Positions 31,241 through 40,530 are shown, counted from the stretch's first letter. The stretch is 60,006 nucleotides of DNA from Actinoplanes sp. TFC3 (GCF_001553785.1 NZ_LOJP01000001.1:5595150-5655155); one strand, 5' to 3'. Made by a program: numbers and translations. Notes: a model not told the origin generated them from the sequence alone.

Positions 31241-31810
31241 ATGGCGCCTACGTCCGCTGCCCCCGAGGCGTTCACCCGCGCCGTGGCTGGATTGCGGGCA
31301 GCCGCCCCGCGCGAGGAGATCCTCCTGGAGGAGATCGCCGCGCCGCAGCGGCTCGCCCCGTACGGCTTCGCGCTGAGCGCCACCGTGCTGCGCGACGGCG
31401 AGGAAGTCGCCAGCGGCCGGCTGATCCTGCTGCACGACCCGGCCGGCCACGACGCCTGGCAGGGCAACCTGCGACTGGTGACGCTGATCACCGCCGAACT
31501 GGAATCCGACCTGGCCGGCGACCCGCTGCTGCCCGCCGTCGCCTGGACCTGGCTGACCGACGGCCTGGACCAGCAAAGCGCGGCCTACACGGCGATCGGG
31601 GGAACCATCACCCAGACCGCGTCGACCCGCTTCGGCGAGCTCGCCGGTCCCCCGCCCACCGCCGACCTCGAGATCCGCGCCTCCTGGACGCCCACCTCGG
31701 ACGACCTGGGCGCTCACCTGCAGGGCTGGTGCGCGATGCTGTCGTCCACCGCGGGCCTGCCACCGCCCGGGGTGACCTCGTTCAACCGGCAGCGTGCTTC
31801 GGCTCCCTGA
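31241..31810 (+). CDS. DUF3000 family protein
   Basis: This 189-residue cytoplasmic protein fits DUF3000, an actinobacterial family (Rv2680 in M. tuberculosis) usually placed between hemE and the RNase D gene, as here. Core motifs seen are EILLEEIAAPQRLAPYGFAL, then GRLILLHDPAGHDAWQGNLRLVT and the tail SSTAGLPPPGVTSF. The biochemical function is unknown. Unusually, two other genes (YdcF-like and protease) lie between it and RNase D. The last 29 bp overlap the convergent YdcF-like gene. Confidence 0.9.
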   Translation: MAPTSAAPEAFTRAVAGLRAAAPREEILLEEIAAPQRLAPYGFALSATVLRDGEEVASGRLILLHDPAGHDAWQGNLRLVTLITAELESDLAGDPLLPAVAWTWLTDGLDQQSAAYTAIGGTITQTASTRFGELAGPPPTADLEIRASWTPTSDDLGAHLQGWCAMLSSTAGLPPPGVTSFNRQRASAP

Positions 31811-32546
31811 TCGCAAATTCGCGCCGCAGCCGGGTGTATGTGGCCACGACGTCGTCCGGGATGTCGACGTGCGCCAGGAAGCCCTTGCCGAGCGGGCCGT
31901 AGCCGTCCGGGGCAAGCCGGGGAATCTCGCCCATGAGCAGGCTGATCCAGTGGTCCATGTCCCACGGCGCCTCGTCGACGAACACCAGCTCACCGGCGCG
32001 CTCGGTCACTCGCGGCCTCGTCCCCGCATAGTTGATAACTTCGGGAGCGGCAACCGCCGCGCCTCCGCCGCCCGGCCTCCCGCTTTCGCCCTCCGGCGCC
32101 GGACTCAGCGTCCACACCTGCCGGAAAACCGCATCCATCCGCAATTGCATGGATGCATCCTGCACCAGGATCACCCGTGCCGGCGTCATGCCCGCTTCGC
32201 GCAGCACCGCTTCCGCGAGCGTCACATTGTTGCCGCAGTTGGTCGACTCGCGCTCCAGCAGGACCTCGGTGATCCCGTGCTCCCCAGCGAGGTAAGCCGC
32301 CATCAAGTCGGCCTCGGTCTCGCCGCGATACCCCGGGACCCGCTCCCGCAGCATCGGCGTCGTGTGCCCCTCGCCACCCACCAGCAGCAGCCGTTCAGCC
32401 AACCCGTCCCGTATGAACCCGGCCGCCAGGTCCCATCCGGCAGGCGGGCACCCGCCGAACAGGATCAGTACGTCACTCGGCTTCACCTCGTCGCGCCGCC
32501 CCAGAAAGGCGGCCAGCGTGTTGAGGTCAGCAGACGTCGAAGGCAT
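31782..32546 (-). CDS. YdcF/DUF218-family protein
   Basis: This 254-residue protein resembles the DUF218/YdcF/SanA family, an alpha/beta fold with envelope-related roles in some members. Features seen are DVLILFGGCPPAGWDLAAGFIRDG, LLLVGGEGHTTPM, and the conserved ERESTNCGNNVTLAEAVL, the counterpart of the family's ESxxTxENA motif. No transmembrane segment is obvious, unlike SanA, so it is more like cytoplasmic YdcF. ATG 32546 or GTG 32549 is the start. It overlaps the protease gene upstream by 20 bp and DUF3000 downstream by 29 bp. Confidence 0.82.
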   Translation of the reverse strand: MPSTSADLNTLAAFLGRRDEVKPSDVLILFGGCPPAGWDLAAGFIRDGLAERLLLVGGEGHTTPMLRERVPGYRGETEADLMAAYLAGEHGITEVLLERESTNCGNNVTLAEAVLREAGMTPARVILVQDASMQLRMDAVFRQVWTLSPAPEGESGRPGGGGAAVAAPEVINYAGTRPRVTERAGELVFVDEAPWDMDHWISLLMGEIPRLAPDGYGPLGKGFLAHVDIPDDVVATYTRLRREFAIREPKHAAG

Positions 32547-33534
32547 CACACGCGGTCTTGATCGGAATCGCCAGCCCGATCCCCTCGGCGTCGCGGGCCT
32601 TCGCCGTGGCCAGCCCGATCACCTGGTCGTCGCCGTTGACCACCGGCCCACCCGAGTTGCCCGGGTTGATCGGCGCGTCGAACTGGATCGAGGGCTCGTC
32701 GGAGTCGCCCGGGCGGTACGCGCTCACCACGCCCGTGGTCACCGTGTCCTCCAGCCCCAGCGGGCTGCCCACGACCACGACCTGCTGTCCCGGCTTCACG
32801 GTCTCCTTCGCGACGGCCAGCCCCGCGATGTCCTTGTCGGCGCGCAGCTGGGCGATGTCCTTGCTCTTGCTGACCTTGACGATAGTTGCGCTGACCTCGT
32901 CCTTGCCGCGTTCCAGGAACACCTTCTTGCTGCCGGACTCCCACACCGACTCCACCACGTGATAGTTCGTCAGCAACGTGGACTGCTTGTCCTTGGTGCC
33001 GCCAGACGAAGAGTCGCCGCCGGAAGAATCGCCCACCGCGAAGGCCGTACCGGTGAAGTTGCCCGCCCGCACCCGGAACACGCTGGGCAGCACCGACGAC
33101 GAGATCGCCTCGGGGTCGAACACGCCGGCGAGCTGCTTCTCCAGCTTCTGCGCCCGGTCGGCAAGCTCGGTCTGCCGCTGCTGCGACGCCGCGAGCTGGC
33201 CGTTCAGCCGGCTGTCCGCCCGGTCCAGCCGCCAAGCCATGAAGCCGCCGCCCGCCAGCAACAGCAGGGCCAGGAGGATCGGCAGGAGAAGACTGCGGCG
33301 TGGTGGGTCCAGCGGTTCCGAGACCACCGGGTACGCCGGGCCGCCTGTGGAGGACACGAGGTAGGGACCGCCCTCGCGGCGCGCCGGGCGGGGATGGCCG
33401 ATGCGCGGCGGCGGCGCCGGGGGACGGGCCGCGGTGGCCCATTCGCCGGACGGGTGATCGGGCAGGCTCAGCAGCGGATCCTGCGGTTGCCGGCGCTGAC
33501 CCGGGCCCCCGAAGGGATCGTACGCAGTGGTCAT
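32527..33534 (-). CDS. Membrane-tethered trypsin-like serine protease
   Basis: This 335-residue protein has a Pro-rich cytoplasmic N-terminus (about 1-75), one TM segment (about 80-96), a short coiled stretch, then an extracytoplasmic trypsin-like (S1C/HtrA-like) domain from about 140. The catalytic His is in LLTNYHVVES, Asp in SKDIAQLRAD and Ser in NPGNSGGPVV. No PDZ domain follows, unlike HtrA. It is similar in plan to mycobacterial PepA/MarP-type proteases. ATG 33532-33534 begins MTTAYDPFGG. It overlaps the YdcF-like gene by 20 bp, and is divergent from RNase D (167 bp). Confidence 0.9.
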   Translation of the reverse strand: MTTAYDPFGGPGQRRQPQDPLLSLPDHPSGEWATAARPPAPPPRIGHPRPARREGGPYLVSSTGGPAYPVVSEPLDPPRRSLLLPILLALLLLAGGGFMAWRLDRADSRLNGQLAASQQRQTELADRAQKLEKQLAGVFDPEAISSSVLPSVFRVRAGNFTGTAFAVGDSSGGDSSSGGTKDKQSTLLTNYHVVESVWESGSKKVFLERGKDEVSATIVKVSKSKDIAQLRADKDIAGLAVAKETVKPGQQVVVVGSPLGLEDTVTTGVVSAYRPGDSDEPSIQFDAPINPGNSGGPVVNGDDQVIGLATAKARDAEGIGLAIPIKTACDAFDVC

Positions 33535-33689
33535 CCGTCGCAAGCCCTCCGGTTTTTGGACGCGTCCGAGGGGTAGTACGGACGCGAACCAGCTGCGGAT
33601 GTGCCGGTTGCAGGGTTTTTCTGTAGAGGAAATTGATCGAGCATTCGGCGCGCCGGACCCGGCTGCACACGCATCAGTGGCTGTCCACG

Positions 33690-33695
33690 TACGGT
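33690..33695 (+). promoter_or_regulatory. -10 box of the RNase D gene
   Basis: TACGGT ends exactly 6 nt before the GTG at 33702; the sequence between has no ribosome binding site. Confidence 0.4.
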
Positions 33696-33701
33696 TACGG
33701 A

Positions 33702-35021
33702 GTGACCGACGAAGCACCCCTGCGCCGTCGGGACACGCCGGACCATGTACAAGACGGACCGCACGATGTGCCGCCCGAGCCGACGTCTGGCGGTCCCGAA
33801 CCTGCCCGCACCTCCGTTCCGCTGACCGCGCCCCGCGAAGGCACCCCACGCCCAGTGGAGTCCACCGGCGAGCTAGCCGACGTCGTGGCCCGCATGGCCA
33901 CCGGCACCGGACCGGTTGCCGTGGACGCCGAGCGAGCCTCCGGCTACCGCTACACCCAGCGTGCGTATCTGGTGCAGTTGCGCCGCCAGGGCGCGGGCAC
34001 GGTGCTGATCGACCCGATGCCGCTGAGCGATCTGGGCACGCTCGACGCCGCACTCGCCGACACCGAATGGGTGCTGCACGCCGCCAGCCAGGACCTGGCT
34101 TGCCTGGCCGAGATCGGCATGAAGCCCCGGCGGCTGTTCGACACCGAGCTGGCCGCCCGGCTCGCCGGCTTCGAGCGGGTAGGGCTGGCCGCCCTGACCG
34201 AACAACTGCTCGGCTACTCGCTGGAGAAGCACCACTCGGCCGCCGACTGGTCCACCCGCCCGCTGCCGGAGTCGTGGCTGACCTACGCCGCCCTCGACGT
34301 GGAGCTGCTCACCGACCTGCGCGACCTGCTCGCCACCGAGCTGGAACGCCAGGGCAAGGCCGGCTGGGCGGCCGAGGAGTTCGCCGCCCTGGTGGCCAGC
34401 GCCGACCGCCCGCCGCGCACCCGCCCGGACCCGTGGCGGCGCACCTCCGGAATACACCGTGTCCGCGGCGCCCGGGCCCAGTCGCGGGTGCGCGCCCTCT
34501 GGTACGCCCGCGACGGTGTGGCGGCCCGGCGCGACTCGGCGCCCGGCCGGGTGCTGCCCGACTCTGCGATCATCGCCGCAGCCGAGCTGGACCCCAAGGA
34601 TGAGCGCTCGCTGCTCGCCCTGCCCGGCTTCGGCGGCCGCTCGGTACGCCGCCTGGCTCGCGTCTGGCTCGACGCGCTGGACGCCGCTCGCGCGCTCGGC
34701 GATGACGAATTGCCGGTCAACCAGCCGGTCGAGGGCCCGCCCCCGCCGCATCGCTGGGCCGAGCGCGACCCGGTCGCTGCGGCCCGGCTGCAACGCTGCC
34801 GCGCGGTCGTGGTCGCTGTCGCGGAAGCCCACACGCTGCCGCCGGAAAACCTGATCAGCCCGGACTTCATCCGCAGGCTGGCCTGGTCGCCGCCGGACGA
34901 GGTCACCCCGGAGGCCGTGGCGGACACGCTGCGCGGCTTCGGTGCCCGCAACTGGCAGGTGGGCCTGATCGCCGACCAGGTCGCCGCGGCCCTGCCGGAC
35001 GCCCCACCAGCAGCGGAGTGA
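33702..35021 (+). CDS. rnd: Ribonuclease D-like 3'-5' exonuclease with HRDC domain
   Basis: This 439-residue protein has a DEDD exonuclease domain followed by an HRDC domain. Motif I is VAVDAERASGY (Asp75, Glu77), motif II is in HAASQDLACL and motif III in YAALDVELL. The HRDC segment spans about residues 250-345 (ALWYARDGVAARRDSAPGR, then AAELDPKDERSLLALPGFGG). It trims tRNA or other RNA 3' ends. GTG 33702 is the start, chosen with the TACGGT box 6 nt upstream; an upstream extension would have no family match. The last residues overlap DUF1152 by 4 bp (GTGA). Confidence 0.92.
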   Translation: MTDEAPLRRRDTPDHVQDGPHDVPPEPTSGGPEPARTSVPLTAPREGTPRPVESTGELADVVARMATGTGPVAVDAERASGYRYTQRAYLVQLRRQGAGTVLIDPMPLSDLGTLDAALADTEWVLHAASQDLACLAEIGMKPRRLFDTELAARLAGFERVGLAALTEQLLGYSLEKHHSAADWSTRPLPESWLTYAALDVELLTDLRDLLATELERQGKAGWAAEEFAALVASADRPPRTRPDPWRRTSGIHRVRGARAQSRVRALWYARDGVAARRDSAPGRVLPDSAIIAAAELDPKDERSLLALPGFGGRSVRRLARVWLDALDAARALGDDELPVNQPVEGPPPPHRWAERDPVAAARLQRCRAVVVAVAEAHTLPPENLISPDFIRRLAWSPPDEVTPEAVADTLRGFGARNWQVGLIADQVAAALPDAPPAAE

Positions 35022-35959
35022 TCAAACCGCCCCTGTTCGCCGCACTTGAGGGCGCGCAGAACGTGCTGCTGGCCGGCGCCGGAGGCGGTTTCGACGTGTA
35101 CGCGGGCCTGCCGCTGTTCTTCGCTCTGCGGGAGACCGGCGTGCAGGTCCACTTGGCGAACTACTCGTTCACCGACCTGAGCGCCGTGGACCTGGATGAC
35201 TGGGTGGAACCGGGCTTGGCCAAGGTCGGCCCGGCCACCCGAGGTCCCGCCGAGTACTTCCCCGAGCGCACCTTGGCCCACTGGCTGGCTGCGAACAACT
35301 TGCCCTCGGCCGTCTACGCATTTCCTCGCGTCGGTGTTGAGCCCCTGCGGGACGCGTATCGCAGTCTGATCGCCCGGCTCGGCATCGACGCGGTGGTGCT
35401 GGTGGACGGCGGTACCGACATCCTCCTGCGCGGCGATGAGAGCGGATTGGGCACGCCCGAGGAGGACATGGCGAGCTTGGCGGCGACGGCTGCTCTGGAC
35501 GTACCCATCAAGCTTGTGACGTGCCTTGGCTTTGGCATCGATGCGTTCCATGGGGTCAACCATGTGCAGGTGCTGGAGAACCTCGCCGCCTTGGACCGTG
35601 CGGGAGGCTATCTCGGGGCTCTTTCGGTTCAGGGACGTGAGGCTGAGCTTTATCGCGACGCGGTTGCCGACGCCCAGGCCGCCACCCCGCTGCGGCCGAG
35701 CATCGTGCACGGGCAGATCGCTGCGGCCACTTCCGGTGCGTTCGGGAACGTGCAATTCACCACTCGTACGGCCGCAAGTGAGCTGTTCGTCAACCCGCTC
35801 ATGGCGATCTACTTCACCGTGCGCCTCGACGCGCTGGCCAGCCGTAACCTCTACTTGAACCGCCTCTACGGCACGCACGACCTCGCGGAGGTGAGCAGCC
35901 GCATCGAGGCCTTCCGGGCGGAAGTGACACCTCGATCGCCACGCAGCTACCCACACTGA
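35018..35959 (+). CDS. DUF1152 domain protein
   Basis: This 313-residue protein fits DUF1152, a family found in bacteria and archaea with no assigned function. A glycine-rich segment LLAGAGGGFDVYAGLPLFFAL at about residues 17-37 suggests a nucleotide or phosphate loop. It continues with NYSFTDLSAV and VVLVDGGTDILLRGDE. It starts at GTG 35018 inside the RNase D stop, so translation is coupled. Codon use is a little less GC-biased than its neighbours (several TTG and CTT codons), consistent with a more recent arrival in this synteny, but this is weak evidence. Confidence 0.85.
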   Translation: MIKPPLFAALEGAQNVLLAGAGGGFDVYAGLPLFFALRETGVQVHLANYSFTDLSAVDLDDWVEPGLAKVGPATRGPAEYFPERTLAHWLAANNLPSAVYAFPRVGVEPLRDAYRSLIARLGIDAVVLVDGGTDILLRGDESGLGTPEEDMASLAATAALDVPIKLVTCLGFGIDAFHGVNHVQVLENLAALDRAGGYLGALSVQGREAELYRDAVADAQAATPLRPSIVHGQIAAATSGAFGNVQFTTRTAASELFVNPLMAIYFTVRLDALASRNLYLNRLYGTHDLAEVSSRIEAFRAEVTPRSPRSYPH

Positions 35960-35960
35960 C

Positions 35961-35974
35961 TTACCGGCGAGTAA
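35961..35974. promoter_or_regulatory. TTAC-N6-GTAA dyad upstream of fadA
   Basis: TTACCGGCGAGTAA is a partial palindrome 126 bp before the fadA start and right after the DUF1152 stop. Similar TetR-type half-sites precede fatty-acid genes in actinobacteria; that link is inference. Confidence 0.4.
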
Positions 35975-36099
35975 CATTGCCGGAATTGAGTGGGGGTTGC
36001 TCACGACCTACCTGAAGCGGAGGTCACCGTGCACTGTGCAGACGGTCTCCACCGTCGTGAACGATCTCCATTGGGTTCACGCCTGCGAGGAGGCTTGTT

Positions 36100-37296
36100 G
36101 TGCCCCGAGTAAGTCGCGAGGTCGTCTTTGTCGACGGCGTCCGCACACCGTTCGGCAAGGCCGGCGGCATGTACGCCGAGACCCGCGCCGACGATCTGGT
36201 GATCCGGTGCATCCGGGAGCTGATGCGCCGCAACCCGCAGCTGCCCCCCGAGAAGGTGGACGAGGTTGCCATCGCGGCCACCACGCAGACCGGTGACCAG
36301 GGCCTGACCATCGGGCGCACCGCCGCCCTGCTGGCCGGCCTGCCCAAGTCCGTGCCCGGGTACGCCATCGACCGCATGTGCGCCGGGGCGATGACCGCTG
36401 TGACCAACGTTGCCGGTGGCATCGCGATGGGCGCGTACGACGTGGCCATCGCCGGTGGGGTCGAGCACATGGGCCACCACCCGATGGGCGAGGGCGTCGA
36501 CCCCAACCCGCGCATCCTGGCCGAGAAGCTGGTCGACCCGTCCGCGCTGGTCATGGGGGCCACGGCGGAGAACCTGCACGACCGGCTGCCCACCATCACC
36601 AAGGAGCGCACCGACGCGTTCGGGCTCGCCTCGCAGGAGAAAACCGCGAAGGCGTACGCGAACGGCAAGTTCCAGCCGGACCTGGTGCCGGTGGCGCTGC
36701 GCAGCGCCGAGCAGGGCTGGGGGCTGGCCACCGTCGACGAGGCGCCCCGCGAAACCTCGATGGAGAAGCTGACCACGCTCAAGACCCCGTTCCGCCCGCA
36801 CGGCAAGGTGACCGCGGGTAACGCGGCCGGGCTGAACGACGGGGCCACCGCGGCGCTGCTGGCCGATGAGGAAACCGCGCGTGAGCTGGGGCTGCCGGTG
36901 GCGATGCGGCTGGTCTCGTACGGCTTTGTCGGGGTGGAACCGGAGATCATGGGCTACGGCCCGATCCCCTCCACCGAGAAGGCGCTGCGCCTGGCCGGGC
37001 TTTCCATCGGCGACATCGGGCTGTTCGAGCTCAACGAGGCCTTCGCGGTGCAGGTGCTGGCGTTCCTCGACCACTTCGGCATCGCCGACGACGACCCGCG
37101 GGTGAACCCCTGGGGCGGCGCAATCGCCATGGGACACCCGCTCGCCTCCTCCGGCGTGCGGCTGATGACCCAGTTGGCCCGCCACTTCGAGGAGCACCCC
37201 GAGGTCCGCTACGGCCTCACCGCCATGTGCATCGGCATCGGCATGGGCGGCACTGTCATCTGGGAGAACCCGCACTTCGAAGGGGCCGACAAGTGA
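36100..37296 (+). CDS. fadA: Acetyl-CoA C-acyltransferase (thiolase), FadA
   Basis: This 398-residue thiolase cleaves 3-ketoacyl-CoA, the last step of beta-oxidation. The acyl-accepting Cys94 is in IDRMCAGAMTA, the His346 in AMGHPLASSGVR and the second Cys377 in MCIGIGMGG. The start is GTG 36100, preceded by GAGGAGG. The stop overlaps the fadB start by 4 bp (GTGA), so the two subunits are made in balance. The pair forms the classic trifunctional beta-oxidation complex. A candidate operator lies upstream at 35961. Confidence 0.96.
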   Translation: MPRVSREVVFVDGVRTPFGKAGGMYAETRADDLVIRCIRELMRRNPQLPPEKVDEVAIAATTQTGDQGLTIGRTAALLAGLPKSVPGYAIDRMCAGAMTAVTNVAGGIAMGAYDVAIAGGVEHMGHHPMGEGVDPNPRILAEKLVDPSALVMGATAENLHDRLPTITKERTDAFGLASQEKTAKAYANGKFQPDLVPVALRSAEQGWGLATVDEAPRETSMEKLTTLKTPFRPHGKVTAGNAAGLNDGATAALLADEETARELGLPVAMRLVSYGFVGVEPEIMGYGPIPSTEKALRLAGLSIGDIGLFELNEAFAVQVLAFLDHFGIADDDPRVNPWGGAIAMGHPLASSGVRLMTQLARHFEEHPEVRYGLTAMCIGIGMGGTVIWENPHFEGADK

Positions 37297-39365
37297 GCAA
37301 CGTGCTTCCCGACTACCCCAACGAGGTCGTGACCAAGGCGCTGCTGCGCTTGGTGAGGGTTCCCGGGCTGGACAAGCCGGCCGCGCTGATCACGCTGGAC
37401 AACGGCTTCGACCACAAGAAGCCGAACAGCTTCGGACCGGCCGGGCTGGCGTCGCTGGACGAGGCGATCACCCAGGCCACCGAGGCGGAGCCGGCTTTCA
37501 TCGCGCTGACCGGCAAGCCGTACATCTTCTGCGTCGGCGCGGACATCACCGGCATGCCGTTCATCACCCAGCGGGACCAGGCCGTGGCGTTGGGCGAACT
37601 GGGTCACCGGGTTTTCGCCCGGCTCAAGAACAGCACCATCCCGACGTTCGCGTTCATCAACGGCGCGGCGCTCGGCGGCGGCCTCGAAGTCTCGCTGCAC
37701 TGCCACTACCGCACGGTTTCGGGCGGCGCGGCGGCGCTGGGCCTGCCCGAGGTCGCGATCGGCCTGATCCCCGGCTGGGGTGGCAGCCAGTTGCTGCCCA
37801 ACCTGATCGGGGTGCCGGGGGCGGCGCAGGTCATCCTGCAGAACCCGTTGACCCAGAAGACGCTCAAGCCCAAGCAGGCCCGCGAGCTGGGCATCGCCGA
37901 CGCGCTGTTCGAGCCGGCCGACTTCCTGGAGGACTCGCTCGCGTGGGCCGCCGGGGTGGTCAAGGGCGAGGTCACTGTCGAGCGTCCCGAGGTCGACAAG
38001 GACATGTGGGAGGGCGTGCTCTTCTTCGCCAAGCAACAGCTCGACGAGCGGTTGCACGGTGCGGTGCCGTCGGCCAACAAGGCTCTGGAATTGCTTGCGC
38101 TGGCCAAAGAGGCGACATTCGAGGACGGTACGGCCGCAGAAACGCAGGCGCTGGCCGATCTCATCATGGGCGACGAGTCCCGGGCCAGCCTGTACGCCTT
38201 CGACCTGGTGCAGCGGCGGGCCAAGCGACCTGTGGGCGTACCGGACAAGGGTCTGGCCCGCAAGGTCACCAAGGTCGGCATCATCGGCGCCGGCCTGATG
38301 GCTTCCCAGCTCGCGTTGCTTTTCGTGCGCCGGCTGCAGGTGCCCGTCGTGCTCACCGATCTGGACCAGAGCCGGGTCGACAAGGGTGTGGAATATGTGC
38401 ACGGCCAGATCGCCAAGCTCGTCGAGAAGCGCCGGATGGACGAGGGTACGGCGGCCAAGCTGCGCGGGCTGGTCACCGGATCGGTGGACAAGTCGGTTTT
38501 CGCAGACGCCGAGTTCGTGATCGAGGCGGTGTTCGAGAACCTCGACCTGAAGAAGCAGATCTGGGCCGAGCTGGAGAAGATCGTCAGCCCGGAAGCGGTG
38601 CTCGCCACCAACACCTCGTCGCTGCCGGTGACCGAGATGGCCGCCGATCTCGAGCACCCCGAGCGGGTGGTCGGCTTCCACTTCTTCAACCCGGTGGCCG
38701 TGCTGCCGCTGCTGGAGATCATCAGGGGCGAGCGCACCGACGACGCGACCCTGGCCACGGCGTTCGCGGTCGGCAAGGAGCTGCGCAAGTCGTGCGTGCT
38801 GGTCAAGGACGCCCCGGCGTTCGTGGTCAACCGCCTGCTGACCCGTTTCACCAGCGAGGTGTTCACCGCCATCGACGCCGGCACGCCGCTGGAGACGGTG
38901 GACAGCGCCCTCGACCCGCTCGGCCTGCCGATGCGCCCGATCGCGTTGCTGCAGCTCGTGGGCCCCGCGGTGGCTCATCACGTGGGCGAGACGCTGCACC
39001 GGGCGTACCCGGACCGCTTCGCCTCGTCGCCCAACCTCGCCAAGATCGTCGAGGCCGGCCTGCCGCTGGTGGCCGATGACGAGATCAACCCCGAGGTGGT
39101 CAAGCTCATCGAAGCCGGTGACAAGCCGTTGACCGCCGAAGAGGTACGGACAAAAGCCCTCGAAGCGCTGGCTGGGGAAGCCCGGCTCATGCTGGACGAG
39201 GGTGTCGTCGCCGAGGCCCAGGACATCGACCTGTGCATGCTGCTCGGCGCCGGCTGGCCGTTCCACCTCGGCGGGGTGACGCCGTACCTGGACCGCAGCG
39301 GCACCTCCGAACGGGTGACCGGTAAGCGTTTCCTCCCACAGGGTGTGGCAAGTCTGCCCGCCTGA
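37293..39365 (+). CDS. fadB: Multifunctional beta-oxidation protein FadB
   Basis: This 690-residue protein carries enoyl-CoA hydratase activity at the N-terminus (about residues 20-210; FINGAALGGGLEVSL and GLPEVAIGLIPGWGGSQ, with two acidic catalytic residues) and 3-hydroxyacyl-CoA dehydrogenase from about 325 (KVGIIGAGLMASQLALL for NAD, and the catalytic His near residue 463 in VVGFHFFNPV). The first glutamate/Gly region carrying the oxyanion hole is normal. It works as a heterotetramer with FadA. GTG 37293 overlaps the fadA stop. A clear terminator follows 17 bp after the stop. Confidence 0.96.
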   Translation: MSNVLPDYPNEVVTKALLRLVRVPGLDKPAALITLDNGFDHKKPNSFGPAGLASLDEAITQATEAEPAFIALTGKPYIFCVGADITGMPFITQRDQAVALGELGHRVFARLKNSTIPTFAFINGAALGGGLEVSLHCHYRTVSGGAAALGLPEVAIGLIPGWGGSQLLPNLIGVPGAAQVILQNPLTQKTLKPKQARELGIADALFEPADFLEDSLAWAAGVVKGEVTVERPEVDKDMWEGVLFFAKQQLDERLHGAVPSANKALELLALAKEATFEDGTAAETQALADLIMGDESRASLYAFDLVQRRAKRPVGVPDKGLARKVTKVGIIGAGLMASQLALLFVRRLQVPVVLTDLDQSRVDKGVEYVHGQIAKLVEKRRMDEGTAAKLRGLVTGSVDKSVFADAEFVIEAVFENLDLKKQIWAELEKIVSPEAVLATNTSSLPVTEMAADLEHPERVVGFHFFNPVAVLPLLEIIRGERTDDATLATAFAVGKELRKSCVLVKDAPAFVVNRLLTRFTSEVFTAIDAGTPLETVDSALDPLGLPMRPIALLQLVGPAVAHHVGETLHRAYPDRFASSPNLAKIVEAGLPLVADDEINPEVVKLIEAGDKPLTAEEVRTKALEALAGEARLMLDEGVVAEAQDIDLCMLLGAGWPFHLGGVTPYLDRSGTSERVTGKRFLPQGVASLPA

Positions 39366-39381
39366 CATACCGCCGTTATCG

Positions 39382-39414
39382 GGCACCCCCGCGCCGCTCA
39401 GGCCCGGGGGTGCC
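39382..39414 (+). terminator. Hairpin terminator after fadB
   Basis: GGCACCCCCG (39382-39391) pairs perfectly with CGGGGGTGCC (39405-39414) around a 13-nt loop, 16 bp past the fadB stop. No U-tract follows. Confidence 0.75.
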
Positions 39415-39522
39415 GGTGCAATGCGGTCCTTTCGGTCTGCCATGATCGCTGACCAGGGGAACCCAGGGACCGCGCGGTGAGGCTAAGCTCCCGAAGGCCC
39501 CGATCGACCGTATGGAGCGTTG

Positions 39523-40512
39523 ATGTCCCAGCCGCCGAATCAGCCGCCCTACCCGGGCGAGCCCTACAACCAGCCCGGCCCGGGTCAGCCCTACGGCGCC
39601 CCGCCGCCGTCCTCGGGCGGCCCTTACGGTGCTCCGCCCCCTTCCGGACAGCCTTATGGCGCGCAGCCGCCGTCCTCGGGTGGCCCCTACGGTGCGCCAG
39701 GGCCTTATGGCACTCCCGGCGGTTACCAGGGCCAGCCCAACCCCGACGTGCCCTCCTCCGTGCCGCCCGGCTACCCGCCGCAGCCGGAGTACGCGCAGCA
39801 GGGTGCCTACGGCCAGCCCGGTGCGCCTTTCCAGCAGCAGCCGCCGAAGAAGAAGTCCAAGGTGCTGCCGATCGTCCTGATCTCGCTGGCGGTCCTGCTG
39901 GTCCTCTGCGTGGGCGGCGGCACGGCGATCTACCTGGTCGGCAAGAACACCGTCGACGACGTGGCGGACGCCATCGCATCGGCCGCCCCGACCGGCCCCG
40001 TGACGACCCCGGACGGCGGCACCACGACCACCGAGCCGGCCGAGGACAACTCCTCGAAGATCACAGTGGTCGAGCCCAAGACGCTGGGCGGGCGCCCCAA
40101 GCTGACCGACCCCCAGTTCGCTGGCGCCGCGGAGGAACTGGAGCAGGGCCTCAAGCAGGTACCCGACGCCACCGACACGGTAGGCGCGCTCTACGGCACC
40201 CCGTCGAAGCAGGACATCGTGATCGTCGCCGCGGCGGCGGCCAAGGTCAGCGACCCGGAGAAGGAACTCGACAACACGTTCCTGGGCGCGGGCATCGGCG
40301 GTCTCAAACTCACCGGCATCACCGAGGCGTCCCCGGGCGACCTGGGCGGCGCGGCCAAGTGCGGCAAGAGCGAAGCCGGCGGCGCCGACCTGATCATGTG
40401 CGGCTGGGCCGACGAGGGCAGCATCGGCTGGGTGATCTGGTACTTCAAGTCGATGAGCTCGGCCAAGGCGGAGTTCCCCAAGCTGCGCGCCCAGCTCGAA
40501 AAGAAGTCCTGA
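39523..40512 (+). CDS. Proline/glycine/tyrosine-rich membrane-tethered protein
   Basis: I do not recognise a named family. The 329-residue protein has a low-complexity cytoplasmic N-terminus of about 105 residues (repeated PPSSGGPYGAPPPS-type segments), the basic stop KKKSKV, one TM helix (about 112-134) and an extracytoplasmic C-terminal domain of about 180 residues with two cysteines (GGAAKCGKS and LIMCGWAD) that could form a disulphide. This layout is common in actinobacteria, for example in septum or envelope proteins. ATG 39523 is used, with GGAG upstream. A terminator follows. Confidence 0.8.
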   Translation: MSQPPNQPPYPGEPYNQPGPGQPYGAPPPSSGGPYGAPPPSGQPYGAQPPSSGGPYGAPGPYGTPGGYQGQPNPDVPSSVPPGYPPQPEYAQQGAYGQPGAPFQQQPPKKKSKVLPIVLISLAVLLVLCVGGGTAIYLVGKNTVDDVADAIASAAPTGPVTTPDGGTTTTEPAEDNSSKITVVEPKTLGGRPKLTDPQFAGAAEELEQGLKQVPDATDTVGALYGTPSKQDIVIVAAAAAKVSDPEKELDNTFLGAGIGGLKLTGITEASPGDLGGAAKCGKSEAGGADLIMCGWADEGSIGWVIWYFKSMSSAKAEFPKLRAQLEKKS

Positions 40513-40530
40513 GTCAAACCGGCACACCGT

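Noticed and set aside
37209..39443. 744-codon minus-strand frame opposite fadB
   Set aside because: It is a shadow. The plus strand has the full hydratase and dehydrogenase motifs.
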